This document shows, piece by piece, positions 25,819 to 34,803 of a stretch of 64,000 bases of DNA; position 1 is the stretch's first letter, and each line of letters starts with the position of its first letter. The notes beneath the pieces were generated by a model. The model ran no database searches and was not told the DNA's origin. It saw nothing but the letters and a program-made list of their open reading frames with translations. A program made the position numbers and the translations under genes. This stretch comes from JBFMDN01 sp040753915 (GTDB lineage: Bacteria; Desulfobacterota; Desulfomonilia; Desulfomonilales; Desulfomonilaceae): positions 85,235-149,234 of the forward strand of contig JBFMDN010000003.1 of the NCBI GenBank assembly GCA_040753915.1. The letters are read 5' to 3'.

Positions 25819-26874
25819 ATGATTCGAGTCCTGGTCGTTGACGATTCGGCCGTTGCACGTGAGCTGATATCGTACATCCTTTCGGCCGATCCGGAGGTGA
25901 CGGTGATCGGGACGGCCGCCAATGGGGTGGAAGCTATTGACCTCGTCAAGAAGGACAGGCCCGACGTTGTGACCATGGACATCCTCATGCCCAAGATGGA
26001 CGGATACGTGGCCACTCGGAAGATCATGGAAGCCAATCCTGTTCCCATCGTGGTTGTGACCTCGAGCCTGATAAGGGAAGAGGTGGAAAAGACCTGGCGC
26101 GCAGTTGAAGCCGGGGCCGTGGCTGTGTTACAGAAGCCGAGTTTTCGCGATCGGGGGCCCCATGCGGAGGCAAGCAAGAAGCTTCTGCAGACCGTAAAGG
26201 CGATGGCACAGGTGAAGGTGGTAAGGAGATGGTCGCACCATGTCAAGGCTCCGACGGCTCCACGGGAGATCTCCGTCGTCCATGCCAGGCCAGCCTCTCC
26301 CCCCCCTCGGCAGAAGGCGAGAATAGTCGCGATCGGGTCTTCCACCGGCGGTCCTTCGGTGCTCCAAACAATCCTTTCCGGTCTGGGATCTAATTTTGCG
26401 GCGCCAATCCTTGTCGTGCAGCATATCGCTCCAGGATTCACCGTGGGATTTGTCGACTGGCTCAACCGTACCTCTCGCCTTCCCGTGCGCCTTGCCACTC
26501 ACGGTGAAACTGCTCACCCAGGGAGTGTGTATGTTGCTCCCGACGGGCTGCAAATGAAGGTGAGCGCAGATTTTCGGCTTGCGCTCAAGGATGATGCCCA
26601 GGAGAATGGCACGAGGCCTTCAGTTTCGTACCTGTTTCGGTCAGTGGCGCAATCGTTTGGGGACAAGGCGTTGGGAGTTCTCTTGACTGGGATGGGACGA
26701 GATGGCGCAGACGAGCTCAAGCTCATGCGGGACGCCGGAGCGGTCACCATCGCCCAGGATAAGGACACTTCGGTAGTTTACGGGATGCCGGGAGAAGCGG
26801 CCAAGATCGGGGCTGCCATGTACTCGATCCCGCCGCAGAAAATAGTGGAAATGCTCCAAAGGCTCGTAAGGTAA
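25819..26874 (+). CDS. cheB: CheB-type protein-glutamate methylesterase/deamidase
   Basis: This 351-residue protein has a receiver domain (VLVVDDSAVAREL; Asp in VTMDILMPKMDGY) and a C-terminal methylesterase domain with the catalytic triad visible as GSSTGGP (Ser), VVQHIAPGF (His) and LTGMGRDGADEL (Asp). CheB removes methyl groups from receptor glutamates. The gene follows the CheA hybrid by 16 nt. No CheR or receptor is in the window, so its substrate would have to be encoded elsewhere, or be something other than a classical receptor. Confidence 0.94.
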   Translation: MIRVLVVDDSAVARELISYILSADPEVTVIGTAANGVEAIDLVKKDRPDVVTMDILMPKMDGYVATRKIMEANPVPIVVVTSSLIREEVEKTWRAVEAGAVAVLQKPSFRDRGPHAEASKKLLQTVKAMAQVKVVRRWSHHVKAPTAPREISVVHARPASPPPRQKARIVAIGSSTGGPSVLQTILSGLGSNFAAPILVVQHIAPGFTVGFVDWLNRTSRLPVRLATHGETAHPGSVYVAPDGLQMKVSADFRLALKDDAQENGTRPSVSYLFRSVAQSFGDKALGVLLTGMGRDGADELKLMRDAGAVTIAQDKDTSVVYGMPGEAAKIGAAMYSIPPQKIVEMLQRLVR

Positions 26875-26967
26875 TGGGTAAGGCTCACCACTGTCCCAGC
26901 GCGGCGACACGGGATTGCTTGCCAGCCACCTGAAAACCTTGACTCAAGGGAATGAAGGAGCCGACTC

Positions 26968-27948
26968 ATGAAATCGAGAAAAAAGTCGGATAATCGGCAG
27001 GTCAACATCCTCATAGTCGAGGACAGCCTCACCCAGGCCATGCTCCTACAACACTTACTGGAGGAGAATGGGTACCGGGTGACGCGGGCAACCTCGGGAG
27101 CCGAGGCTCTCGAAGTTCTCACGCGGGAAAGGCCCGCACTCATAATTAGCGATATAGTAATGCCCGAGATGGATGGCTTCGAGATGTGCCGCACCTTGAA
27201 GGCGAACCAGAGTTTGAGAGACATACCGCTCATCCTCCTCACCGCACTCTCCGACCCCGAGGATGTAATCAGAGGGCTCGAAGCCAACGTGGATTTCTAT
27301 TTGACCAAGCCATACGACAGAGACTTCCTCTTGTCAAAGGTGCGCTCCATTGTTTCAAATCCCGCCTGGACCAGGGTAGAGAAGGACCCCCAGGAGCTGG
27401 AGCTCAACCTGTGGGGAAAAACGTACACGGTCAAGGTGGATCCGGAGCGGTCGTTAAGCTTCCTCGCCTCCACGTACGAAAACGCTATTCAGATAAATCG
27501 TGAATTGCAGAAAGAAATTGCAGAGCGTAAGCGCGTTGAGGAAGAGCTACGGATCACTCTGAACCGGCTCAAAGAAATGGAATCGATAATTGAAATAAGT
27601 CCCGCCGTCGCGTTTGTACGCAGAGCCTCTGACGGGTGGCCCATTGAATTTGTTTCAGACAACGTCCTTCAATTTGATTACGAATCGGAGGACTTGCTTT
27701 CAGGACAGATCACGTACGGGGATATTATTCATCCTGATGATCGTTCCCGGGTCTTGTCAGAGGTCGAAGTTCACTTACAGGACAAGGATTGCGAGGAATT
27801 CAGCCTGGAGTACCGAATTCTCACGGGATATGGCGATACCCGATGGGTCGATGACCGCACGTTCGTGCGTCGTAATTCAAAGGGAGTTGTCACGCATCTG
27901 CAAGGCATCATACTTGATGTGACAGAGCGCCGCTCAGCGGGCTTCTAA
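26968..27948 (+). CDS. Receiver-PAS response regulator without kinase or DNA-binding domain
   Basis: This 326-residue protein has an N-terminal receiver (ILIVEDSLTQAMLL; Asp in LIISDIVMPEMDGF; Lys in FYLTKPYDRD), a linker with a coiled-coil-like helix (QINRELQKEIAERKRVEEEL) and a PAS domain (about 205-320) ending in LDVTERRSAGF. It stops right at the end of the PAS, where a kinase domain would normally begin, so it is an adaptor that could take phosphate from the CheA hybrid and sense a small ligand. It is 93 nt downstream of cheB. Confidence 0.88.
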   Translation: MKSRKKSDNRQVNILIVEDSLTQAMLLQHLLEENGYRVTRATSGAEALEVLTRERPALIISDIVMPEMDGFEMCRTLKANQSLRDIPLILLTALSDPEDVIRGLEANVDFYLTKPYDRDFLLSKVRSIVSNPAWTRVEKDPQELELNLWGKTYTVKVDPERSLSFLASTYENAIQINRELQKEIAERKRVEEELRITLNRLKEMESIIEISPAVAFVRRASDGWPIEFVSDNVLQFDYESEDLLSGQITYGDIIHPDDRSRVLSEVEVHLQDKDCEEFSLEYRILTGYGDTRWVDDRTFVRRNSKGVVTHLQGIILDVTERRSAGF

Positions 27949-28025
27949 GATGTATCGGATGTGTCGAGAGCCCCTCCGCTTCCCATGTCGTTTAGAGCCT
28001 GTGTACGAGGAAGAGACCAACCGCA

Positions 28026-28724
28026 ATGACGAAAACATCATGCTCAGTTCTTCTGGTGGATCCGGACCACATATCTGCCGGCCTAGTTGCAGGATCGCTC
28101 AGGCAAAACGGTCATACGGTGTTCGAGGCCCGGGACTTGGCTCACGCGGTTTCGATTCTCGAATTTCGCGCCTTCGATGTCTTGGTGATGACTGTGGATC
28201 CAACTCGGGAAGATGACCTCGCTGTGATAGAGTGGACGGCATCGCTCACGCCGCGACCACGGATCGTCGTGATGGCAAGCAGCACTCCTCCCGGAGGAGA
28301 TAGCGAAATCCTCGGCCGTGGAGCTGACCTATTCCTGGTCAAGCCGGTCGATGTTTCTGCGCTCATGGAGCTCATGGCGCAGGGTCGCTCCAGAAGCTCG
28401 TTCTCGGGGAAGGTAGTTGGTGTCGATCTTATCGAATATGTACAGTTCGTGCTGCTAGGAGGGAAGAAAACGGTCTTGGAAGTGACGTCAAGTCTGGGGA
28501 CACACGGCAGGCTATTCGTGGCTGACGGGAACATCATCCACGCCGATTGCGGAGTCCTTCAGGGGGAGCCCGCTCTTTATCGATGCCTCTGCTTCCGAGA
28601 AGGAACATTCGTCCACCAGCCATGGGAAGCTCCTGACTCGGTTACCATCAATAAACCGGGTGAGTTCCTCCTCATGGAGGCAGTGAGAAAGAGGGACGAA
28701 TCATGGGCATGCGGGACCGACTGA
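28026..28724 (+). CDS. Degenerate receiver fused to DUF4388
   Basis: This 232-residue protein has an N-terminal receiver-like fold (CSVLLVDPDHIS, later LFLVKPVDV with the conserved Lys) in which the phosphorylated Asp is replaced by Thr (VLVMTVDP), so it cannot be phosphorylated in the usual way. Residues about 125-225 form a DUF4388 domain (VDLIEYVQFVLLGGKKTVLEV, ALYRCLCFREGTF). The same DUF4388 ends the hybrid kinase at 30158. DUF4388 is common in deltaproteobacterial gliding and signalling proteins and presumably mediates protein contacts. Confidence 0.85.
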   Translation: MTKTSCSVLLVDPDHISAGLVAGSLRQNGHTVFEARDLAHAVSILEFRAFDVLVMTVDPTREDDLAVIEWTASLTPRPRIVVMASSTPPGGDSEILGRGADLFLVKPVDVSALMELMAQGRSRSSFSGKVVGVDLIEYVQFVLLGGKKTVLEVTSSLGTHGRLFVADGNIIHADCGVLQGEPALYRCLCFREGTFVHQPWEAPDSVTINKPGEFLLMEAVRKRDESWACGTD

Positions 28725-28776
28725 GGAGAGGCCCGCTGATGACGCCCCTCGTCTTGCTCCTCGAGAGGACCTGCTA

Positions 28777-29382
28777 ATGGAGACAGTTGACACCGTGATG
28801 CCCGGGGAGTGTCCGAGATGCGTAGAGCTGGAAAAGCTCTTCGAAGGACTCTATTGTCCCTGGGAGGCAGGACCGGTCGGAACGGCGAGTCTTGCGCGAT
28901 ACGTCGCTTTGGGGCAGGAAGTGATTCGAGTATTGCCGGTGGGGATCTTCGTGTGTCAGTATCAGCCTCCAGGCGAATTGTTTTGCCTGTGTGCAAATTC
29001 GGAAGCCTTGCGGTTGACAGGGGTAGATTACCAGAGTTTCCCCGGAGCAGAGTTCGATGAGGTCTGGTCGGACGCTCGACGCCTGGGTTTGACCGATGCC
29101 CTTATAAATTCCATCAGGACAGGAAGGAGCCTGCCGGCAGGCACGGCCTACTTCAGGAATGGAAACAGTTACCGCGTCCTCACATTACGAGCAGTTCCAC
29201 TGACAGGGAATCGCGTGTGCGTGGCGTTCGAAGAATGTGCAGAGAGAGAGAATCGGGACCAGGCGGTCCAAGGATCTGCTCCTCCATCGGCATATTGCTC
29301 TCCGACCGACGTAGAATGGCTGTTGTCACGAATAAGGGAGCTGGAAGAGGAAGTAGCACGCCTGAAGTCGGTCGGGGAGTAG
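28777..29382 (+). CDS. PAS-domain protein with N-terminal CxxC
   Basis: This 201-residue protein has an N-terminal Cys motif (ECPRC, residues 12-15), a PAS-like domain at about 48-150 (IRVLPVGIFVCQYQPPG, NGNSYRVLTLRAVPLTG), and a C-terminal coiled-coil segment (LLSRIRELEEEVARLKSVG). It has no catalytic domain and lies between the DUF4388 protein and an MglA GTPase, so it is probably a sensor or scaffold for the island. Ligand and partner are unknown; the Cys pair could bind a metal or respond to redox, which is speculation. Confidence 0.7.
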   Translation: METVDTVMPGECPRCVELEKLFEGLYCPWEAGPVGTASLARYVALGQEVIRVLPVGIFVCQYQPPGELFCLCANSEALRLTGVDYQSFPGAEFDEVWSDARRLGLTDALINSIRTGRSLPAGTAYFRNGNSYRVLTLRAVPLTGNRVCVAFEECAERENRDQAVQGSAPPSAYCSPTDVEWLLSRIRELEEEVARLKSVGE

Positions 29383-29508
29383 GACTGGCGTCTTGCGGAC
29401 CTGGGGGTTCCACCTAACCGCAAGAGGCAAGAAAGCTCCGCCACGTCCACAGGCCTGAGCAGGGACCGGACCGTGGGTCGATCGTTTCCCGGCATAATGG
29501 GCTTCATC

Positions 29509-30120
29509 ATGGCGATAATACATCGGAAGTCTCGCGAAATCCAGTGTAAGATCGTGTACTATGGACCGGGTCGAGGCGGAAAGACCACCAACCTCCTCAT
29601 GATCCATAAGGCCATCGGAAACAGGGCGCGAGGCGAGCTGATCTCTATCAACACGGCTGGTGACAGGACAATATTCTTCGATTTTCTTCCCATGGATCTC
29701 GGAGCAGTGAAGGATTTGCATGTAAAAATTTCAGTATACACGGTTCCAGGCCAGGTTATCTACAACGACACTCGCAGGCTGGTCCTCAGAGGCGTCGACG
29801 GCCTGGTGTTCGTCGCTGACTCGCTGGAGATAAGGAGAAGGCAAAACATCGAGAGCCTCAAGAATCTGGAAGAGAACCTGCAAGCGATCGGAAGTGACAT
29901 CTCCACCCTCCCGATGGTGCTCCAATACAACAAGAGGGACCTCAACGGCGGAGATAGCCCGATCTTGTCCCTCGAAGAAATGAAGAATGACCTTAACCCG
30001 TGTAACAGGTGGCCCGCACTGGCCGCAAGCGCATTGTACGGGGAAGGGGTCAAGGAAACCTTCAAGAAGATCTGCATGATGACAGTCGTTGACGTGTGCC
30101 GGCAGCTTCTTGAGAATTAG
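29509..30120 (+). CDS. mglA: MglA-type small GTPase
   Basis: This 203-residue GTPase is a canonical MglA: start IIHRKSREIQCKIVYYGPG, P-loop YYGPGRGGKTTNL, DFLPMDLG, switch II YTVPGQVIYNDTRR and G4 YNKRD. MglA-type GTPases set cell polarity and direct motility machinery in Myxococcus; the role here is unknown. The start is chosen by alignment with the family's usual N-terminus; ATG and GTG codons a few residues upstream are in frame and the ribosome-binding site is weak. No MglB-type partner is adjacent, the roadblock gene being 7 kb upstream. Confidence 0.9.
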   Translation: MAIIHRKSREIQCKIVYYGPGRGGKTTNLLMIHKAIGNRARGELISINTAGDRTIFFDFLPMDLGAVKDLHVKISVYTVPGQVIYNDTRRLVLRGVDGLVFVADSLEIRRRQNIESLKNLEENLQAIGSDISTLPMVLQYNKRDLNGGDSPILSLEEMKNDLNPCNRWPALAASALYGEGVKETFKKICMMTVVDVCRQLLEN

Positions 30121-30157
30121 CCCGATGAAAGGCGCTCGACCTCCAAAGGAATCAGAA

Positions 30158-32479
30158 ATGGCAGGAAGTCGTTTCCATGAATTGGCTTCGGATCTGACGC
30201 TCGCTATTCGGCCTCGCGGGAAACGGAGTACCGATATGCAGCTCGATCCCTCCCTTGTTCCAGGGGGGGGCCTGACGAAATCCGGCTCGGACAAGCCTCA
30301 GGTCATTATCTACACGCGGAAGGTCGACCGGGGTTTTCCTGCAACGTACATGAGTGACAACGTCGAGTCTCAGCTCGGATATCAGCCGGGAGATTTCATT
30401 GACGATCCTTCATTCTGGCTTGAGAGGATTCACCCCGAAGATGCCCCGGCAGTGCTTGGTGCCTTGGGGGAGCTGGCCAAAGTCGGACACCACGTAAAGG
30501 AATACCGATTCTTGCACAAGAATGGCACGTACCGGTGGATGCGGGACGAGTTCAACCTGGTGCAGGAAGACGGGCAGAGCGCCGGGGAGATTCTTGGAAC
30601 CTGGGTCGATGTCACGGAGCTCAAGAGGGTCGAGGAAGCATTACGACAGAGCGAGGCACGGTACAGGTCGCTGGTCAACGCTGCGCCCCTGGGGATGATT
30701 TCCTTCGACACCACAGGTGACATAAAGGAATTCAATCCATCGGTTCTCCGCATACTGGGTGCGTCTTCTCTGGGAAGAGCGGAGGCCAAGGACCTCTTTT
30801 CTCTCTTGCCCATGGTGGAAGCGGGCATCTCCGAGGCAATTCTTAACTGTCTGGAGTCCGGTGAGTCCGGTGTAGGGGAATTCCAGTACAAGACCAAGTC
30901 GGACCGGGATGTCTATACCCGCGTCTATGTAGTCCCGATCAAGGATGGCGACGGCAATATTACAGGCGCTCATGCCTTCATCCAGGACATATCAAATCAG
31001 AAGCGTGCCGAGGAGCTCATCGTTCGATCCGAGAGGCTCAAGGTGCTCGGACAGATCTCAGCAGGGGTAGGGCATAATTTCAACAATCTCCTGCAAATAG
31101 TCTCCGGCAACGCGAACATGGCATTGACGAATCTCGATCTCAAGGACCTCGATTCTTTGAAGCATAATCTCGAGCAAATCCTCGAGAGTGTGAGATCCGC
31201 AACCGAGACCGTGAGATGGCTCCAGAGATTCGGCCGTGAACCGGCCCCTGGCACTGGCCTCGTCAGAGAAGTGTTCGACCTCACCGACGCTGTGGAAGAG
31301 GCAATTGAAGTCTGCCGGTTGTGGTCGAAGGCAGATCTCGATCGAAAAAAGATAAGCATAACATATGAAATGGGACTCTCGAAGGGATGTTATGTGAGCG
31401 GAGTGCCCGATCAGATCAACTGGGTGGTCCTCAATCTGCTCAAGAACGCGGTGGAAGCTCTCCCGAAAGGGGGGAAGATTCGGGTCAAGACCTACGTCAA
31501 GGACGGCCAGGCCATCCTCAAGGTTCGAGACAACGGCGTTGGGATCCGCGAGGAACACCTCAAATGGGTTGCCATGGCGTTCTGGACCTCCAAAAAGGAC
31601 CACGCGGGAATGGGACTGACCTTCAACTGCGAGATTATCCGTAAGCACGGGGGCGCCATGGGCCTCAAGAGGATGAAGCCCCACGGAACCACCTTCACCG
31701 TACGACTGCCCTATGTGAAAGACTTGTCCAAAGAGAGAAAGAACCTTGCGAGAAAAGCCCTCAAGAAAGGCCTGCGCATCTTGTTTATCGATGACGACGA
31801 GCCCATCGTCAGAACGTTTGAAAAGGGAATGAAGCTGTTGGGACACAAGGTTTACACCGCTCCATCGGGAGAGCTTGGGCTCAAGTTGTTCGACGAGACC
31901 ACTGTAGATGCCGTTGTATGCGACCTGGCAATGCCCGGCATGAACGGTTGGGAGGTGGCCTCGGCCGTGGCTGCAGCTTGTCAGGCCCGCAACTCGCCGA
32001 AGCCGCCCTTCATCATCCTGACAGGATGGGCAAACCCGGCTGACGAGGAGGAGATCCTCGCTCATGCGGGCGTGGACCGGCTAGTTTACAAGCCCATTGC
32101 GGTGCCCAAGCTCGTTGACATCGTAAAGGAAGAATTGGACAAAGCAGGAGGGGAGTCAGCCTTCTCTGGAAGAGTCGAAGGGGTAGATATTCTCGAATAC
32201 ATGCAACTGCTCATGCTGTCGGGCAGGAAAGTGGTACTGGAGATCGTCTCCAGGGAAGGGGCGAACGGCTTCATCTTCATTGAGGACGGCGAGATCCGCC
32301 ACGCTGTCTGTGGCGAGAAAGAGGGGGAGGAAGCCCTCTATCGCTGTCTCACTTTCAAGGGCGGCAGCTTCTCGAGCCTGCCATGGATCCCGCCGGAAAG
32401 GGTAACTATAGACAAACCTGGAATGCTTCTTCTCGTCGAGGCAGCGCGAAAGAGGGACGAGATGAAGAAGCCAGCATGA
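30158..32479 (+). CDS. PAS hybrid histidine kinase with receiver and DUF4388
   Basis: This 773-residue protein has two PAS domains (about 50-160 and 165-285), a dimerisation domain with ISAGVGHNFNNLLQI (His about 305), an ATPase domain (NLLKNAVEALPKGG, VRDNGVGI, GMGLTFNCEII), a receiver with VVCDLAMPGMNGW (Asp about 588) and a C-terminal DUF4388 (about 666-773: VDILEYMQLLMLSGRKVVLE, ALYRCLTFKGGSF). No membrane segment, so cytoplasmic. The shared DUF4388 links it to the pseudo-receiver protein at 28026. The start is ATG with AAGGAA 6 nt upstream; earlier ATGs overlap the GTPase gene. Confidence 0.88.
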   Translation: MAGSRFHELASDLTLAIRPRGKRSTDMQLDPSLVPGGGLTKSGSDKPQVIIYTRKVDRGFPATYMSDNVESQLGYQPGDFIDDPSFWLERIHPEDAPAVLGALGELAKVGHHVKEYRFLHKNGTYRWMRDEFNLVQEDGQSAGEILGTWVDVTELKRVEEALRQSEARYRSLVNAAPLGMISFDTTGDIKEFNPSVLRILGASSLGRAEAKDLFSLLPMVEAGISEAILNCLESGESGVGEFQYKTKSDRDVYTRVYVVPIKDGDGNITGAHAFIQDISNQKRAEELIVRSERLKVLGQISAGVGHNFNNLLQIVSGNANMALTNLDLKDLDSLKHNLEQILESVRSATETVRWLQRFGREPAPGTGLVREVFDLTDAVEEAIEVCRLWSKADLDRKKISITYEMGLSKGCYVSGVPDQINWVVLNLLKNAVEALPKGGKIRVKTYVKDGQAILKVRDNGVGIREEHLKWVAMAFWTSKKDHAGMGLTFNCEIIRKHGGAMGLKRMKPHGTTFTVRLPYVKDLSKERKNLARKALKKGLRILFIDDDEPIVRTFEKGMKLLGHKVYTAPSGELGLKLFDETTVDAVVCDLAMPGMNGWEVASAVAAACQARNSPKPPFIILTGWANPADEEEILAHAGVDRLVYKPIAVPKLVDIVKEELDKAGGESAFSGRVEGVDILEYMQLLMLSGRKVVLEIVSREGANGFIFIEDGEIRHAVCGEKEGEEALYRCLTFKGGSFSSLPWIPPERVTIDKPGMLLLVEAARKRDEMKKPA

Positions 32480-32589
32480 AGACGGAAGTTTGCTGTACGA
32501 GTATGCGTTGGGCGAGCAAAAATCCTCGCTGATGAAACAGTCCGTTCCTCTAGAGCCATCCGGGATCTGTACCGGGGAATTCTGCTCAC

Positions 32590-34275
32590 TTACTCCTTGC
32601 TCGTTCGAATGTGGACGTCCCGCTGTGGGAACGGTATCTCGATTCCCTGTTTCTGGAATTCTTCGTGAATAGCCCAGTTCAGTTGATGAGTTATTCTCCC
32701 TTTGAGCTCTGGGGGGTCAATCCAACACAAGAGCTCCAGATCGAGAGCTGAGTCGCCGAAACTCCGGAATCGGACCCTCGGAGCAGGCTCGGGCAAGACG
32801 CTTTCATTTTGCCCTGCAATGGTCAGCAGTATGCGCTCGACCTCTGTGAGGTCTGAACCGTAAGCCACTCCCACCTTAATCCGGATCCTACACATCGAAA
32901 CCGGCGCGCTCTCGTTTATCATTTTGGCATTGGCTATTACCGAGTTGGGAATTGAAATGAGAATGTCATCCCTCGTTCGAATGCGAGTGCTGCGAAGTCC
33001 CACCTCGGCAACCTCACCTCGCTCCCCCTCTCCGAGCACAATGTAATCACCCAGCTTGAAGGGGCGGTCGAGGATGATCATTACGGTGCCGATAATATTG
33101 GACAGGGCTTCACGGCCTGCGAGTGCCACAGCAAGTCCTCCGATTCCCAGTCCCGTGATGAGAGAGTAGGTGGGCAGTCCCAACCTGGCACCCAAACTGA
33201 TTATCATCACGCCGATTATGATCGCTGACATAGCTTGAAAGCCGAGGCGAATGAGTTGATCATCCACCCCGCCTTTGACACACCCGCCGATTGAGACAAA
33301 CATCGCTGCCATTCGGTTGAGCATGGCACCGATGAGCCATATCCAACCGCCGTATGAAATGATGAGGAAGACAAATGCTATCGGGACGTAGATTTCGGCA
33401 TCAAGGAAGTGAAGACCGTAAACGATGAACCAGAGGCCCATTTTCGAAAAAAGAATCAGAGCTATGGGCAGAATGAGGCCGCCGAGGCTATGCTCCAGAT
33501 TCGTGCAATACTTGTTGTCTAAGATGCGGAATGCGTCACTGCCAAACTTGTGCACAAGGAAGACCGATCCAGCGCCAAGGAGCACATAAAGGAGAAGACC
33601 GAACCATTGCCATGCAGCTTCGCCGGCTATTTCCGTCTTGGTCCAGGTTGGCAGCTTCGCGAGGAATGCTTTAGGGATAAGCAAACTGCCAGAGACCCTC
33701 AATTGGCCTAGGAGAGCCCCTCCACCAGTTCCGGGCAAATAGGGCAGATCCTTAACGGTGTTATAATACTTCTCCGCGTTTCTCACAGTCTCGCTCGAAA
33801 AGAGGAACCGCTCTACGGACGATTCGGCCTTGACCGAAACAATAGTGATCTCCGTGTATGGGATTGTCCAACTGGACAGTGTCTGCGTTCGGACGGCTTG
33901 AGCGTCGGGTATTTCTTCATAGGGTGGGATTTCGATGCGATCCAGGGTCTCTTTGAGATACAAGGTCGCATAAAACCCCAGTACATACCTCAAAGCAGGT
34001 GGTTCTTTTTCGAGATTCAGGCACCTCGCCGCGCGGTTAGCGAAATCTATGGCCTCTTCTCTGCGGCCTGATTTATATGCGTGGACAGCATCGTTTGCAT
34101 TGTCCAAGAATGTCTTGAGCGTAGCTCTCGGACTCGATGTGTCCGGTGGAGCCAACGGATGAAAAGCTTGCTCCGCTTCCACGGAGGTCCCACAGAACAA
34201 CAGCAATAGGAGACACAGAGTTGTCTGACCGAATTCGGAGCACAAAGTCAAGACACTAATCCTAGAATTTGGCAT
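32590..34275 (-). CDS. MscS-family mechanosensitive channel with periplasmic N-terminal region
   Basis: This 561-residue protein has a signal peptide (cleavage near VEAEQ), a long soluble region to about 205 with helical repeats, several membrane segments (about 225-245, 265-290, 300-335, 355-385) and the MscS pore and beta domain: GIGGLAVALAGREALSNIIG (pore-lining helix), DRPFKLGDYIVLGEGERGEV and ILISIPNSVIANAKMIN. Length fits large MscS-like channels that open under membrane tension. The gene converges with the hybrid kinase. The ATG has AAAGGA directly upstream. Confidence 0.9.
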   Translation of the reverse strand: MPNSRISVLTLCSEFGQTTLCLLLLLFCGTSVEAEQAFHPLAPPDTSSPRATLKTFLDNANDAVHAYKSGRREEAIDFANRAARCLNLEKEPPALRYVLGFYATLYLKETLDRIEIPPYEEIPDAQAVRTQTLSSWTIPYTEITIVSVKAESSVERFLFSSETVRNAEKYYNTVKDLPYLPGTGGGALLGQLRVSGSLLIPKAFLAKLPTWTKTEIAGEAAWQWFGLLLYVLLGAGSVFLVHKFGSDAFRILDNKYCTNLEHSLGGLILPIALILFSKMGLWFIVYGLHFLDAEIYVPIAFVFLIISYGGWIWLIGAMLNRMAAMFVSIGGCVKGGVDDQLIRLGFQAMSAIIIGVMIISLGARLGLPTYSLITGLGIGGLAVALAGREALSNIIGTVMIILDRPFKLGDYIVLGEGERGEVAEVGLRSTRIRTRDDILISIPNSVIANAKMINESAPVSMCRIRIKVGVAYGSDLTEVERILLTIAGQNESVLPEPAPRVRFRSFGDSALDLELLCWIDPPELKGRITHQLNWAIHEEFQKQGIEIPFPQRDVHIRTSKE

Positions 34276-34330
34276 TTCCTTTACCGTTCATGACATCTCA
34301 AACGGAATTTGGAACACCGCAACATTGACT

Positions 34331-34777
34331 TTACCTCTCCTCACCGTCGTCTGCAGGGCCTCCATTGAGGAGATACCGCCGAGTGGCCATAAGTGCTGCA
34401 AAGGCAGCCACTCCCAGCGGCACCTCCCAGAAAGGGGTTTGAGGTTCGAGCATTCTCCGTGCAATCACGAAAGACAGCAAGTTCACCAGAGAAGCCAGCT
34501 CGTGAGAAATAAGAGTTCGCACCAGCTCCAAAGCAATGGTCATCAAAAGGACTCTCTGACCAATCTCATGCAAGGTGGCCATGGAATTCCAGTCGAGCCC
34601 GAAGGCCGTTCTTATCGTTGCCAAGAAGAAACATATCACGGCCAACAGAAGAGCCAGGGCTATGATACGTTCAGACCACACGACAAGTTCTTGATTGATT
34701 GACGAGATACGCTCACCCAGCTTCACAGGCGTCACCCACGGTTGCGTGATGCTAAACCAAATTCGCCGTAACCACAA
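34331..34777 (-). CDS. Small membrane protein (PsiE-like in appearance)
   Basis: This roughly 148-residue protein has hydrophobic segments near 35-57, 74-100 and 114-134, separated by short loops, with a charged C-terminus. The spacing resembles the PsiE family of small membrane proteins, but the match is by general pattern only. The start is unclear: the longest frame begins with TTG at 34777 and no good ribosome-binding site is visible; GTGs at 34735 and 34726 are alternatives. It lies 55 nt upstream of the MscS gene on the same strand. Confidence 0.55.
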   Translation of the reverse strand: MWLRRIWFSITQPWVTPVKLGERISSINQELVVWSERIIALALLLAVICFFLATIRTAFGLDWNSMATLHEIGQRVLLMTIALELVRTLISHELASLVNLLSFVIARRMLEPQTPFWEVPLGVAAFAALMATRRYLLNGGPADDGEER

Positions 34778-34803
34778 TCAGACTATAAAATACTCGTGTC
34801 GCC

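Noticed and set aside
25509..26498. 329-codon minus-strand frame spanning the CheA/CheB junction
   Set aside because: It crosses two intact plus-strand genes and resembles neither a domain nor a signal peptide.
31058..32065. 335-codon minus-strand frame opposite the PAS hybrid kinase
   Set aside because: The plus strand carries intact kinase and receiver motifs.
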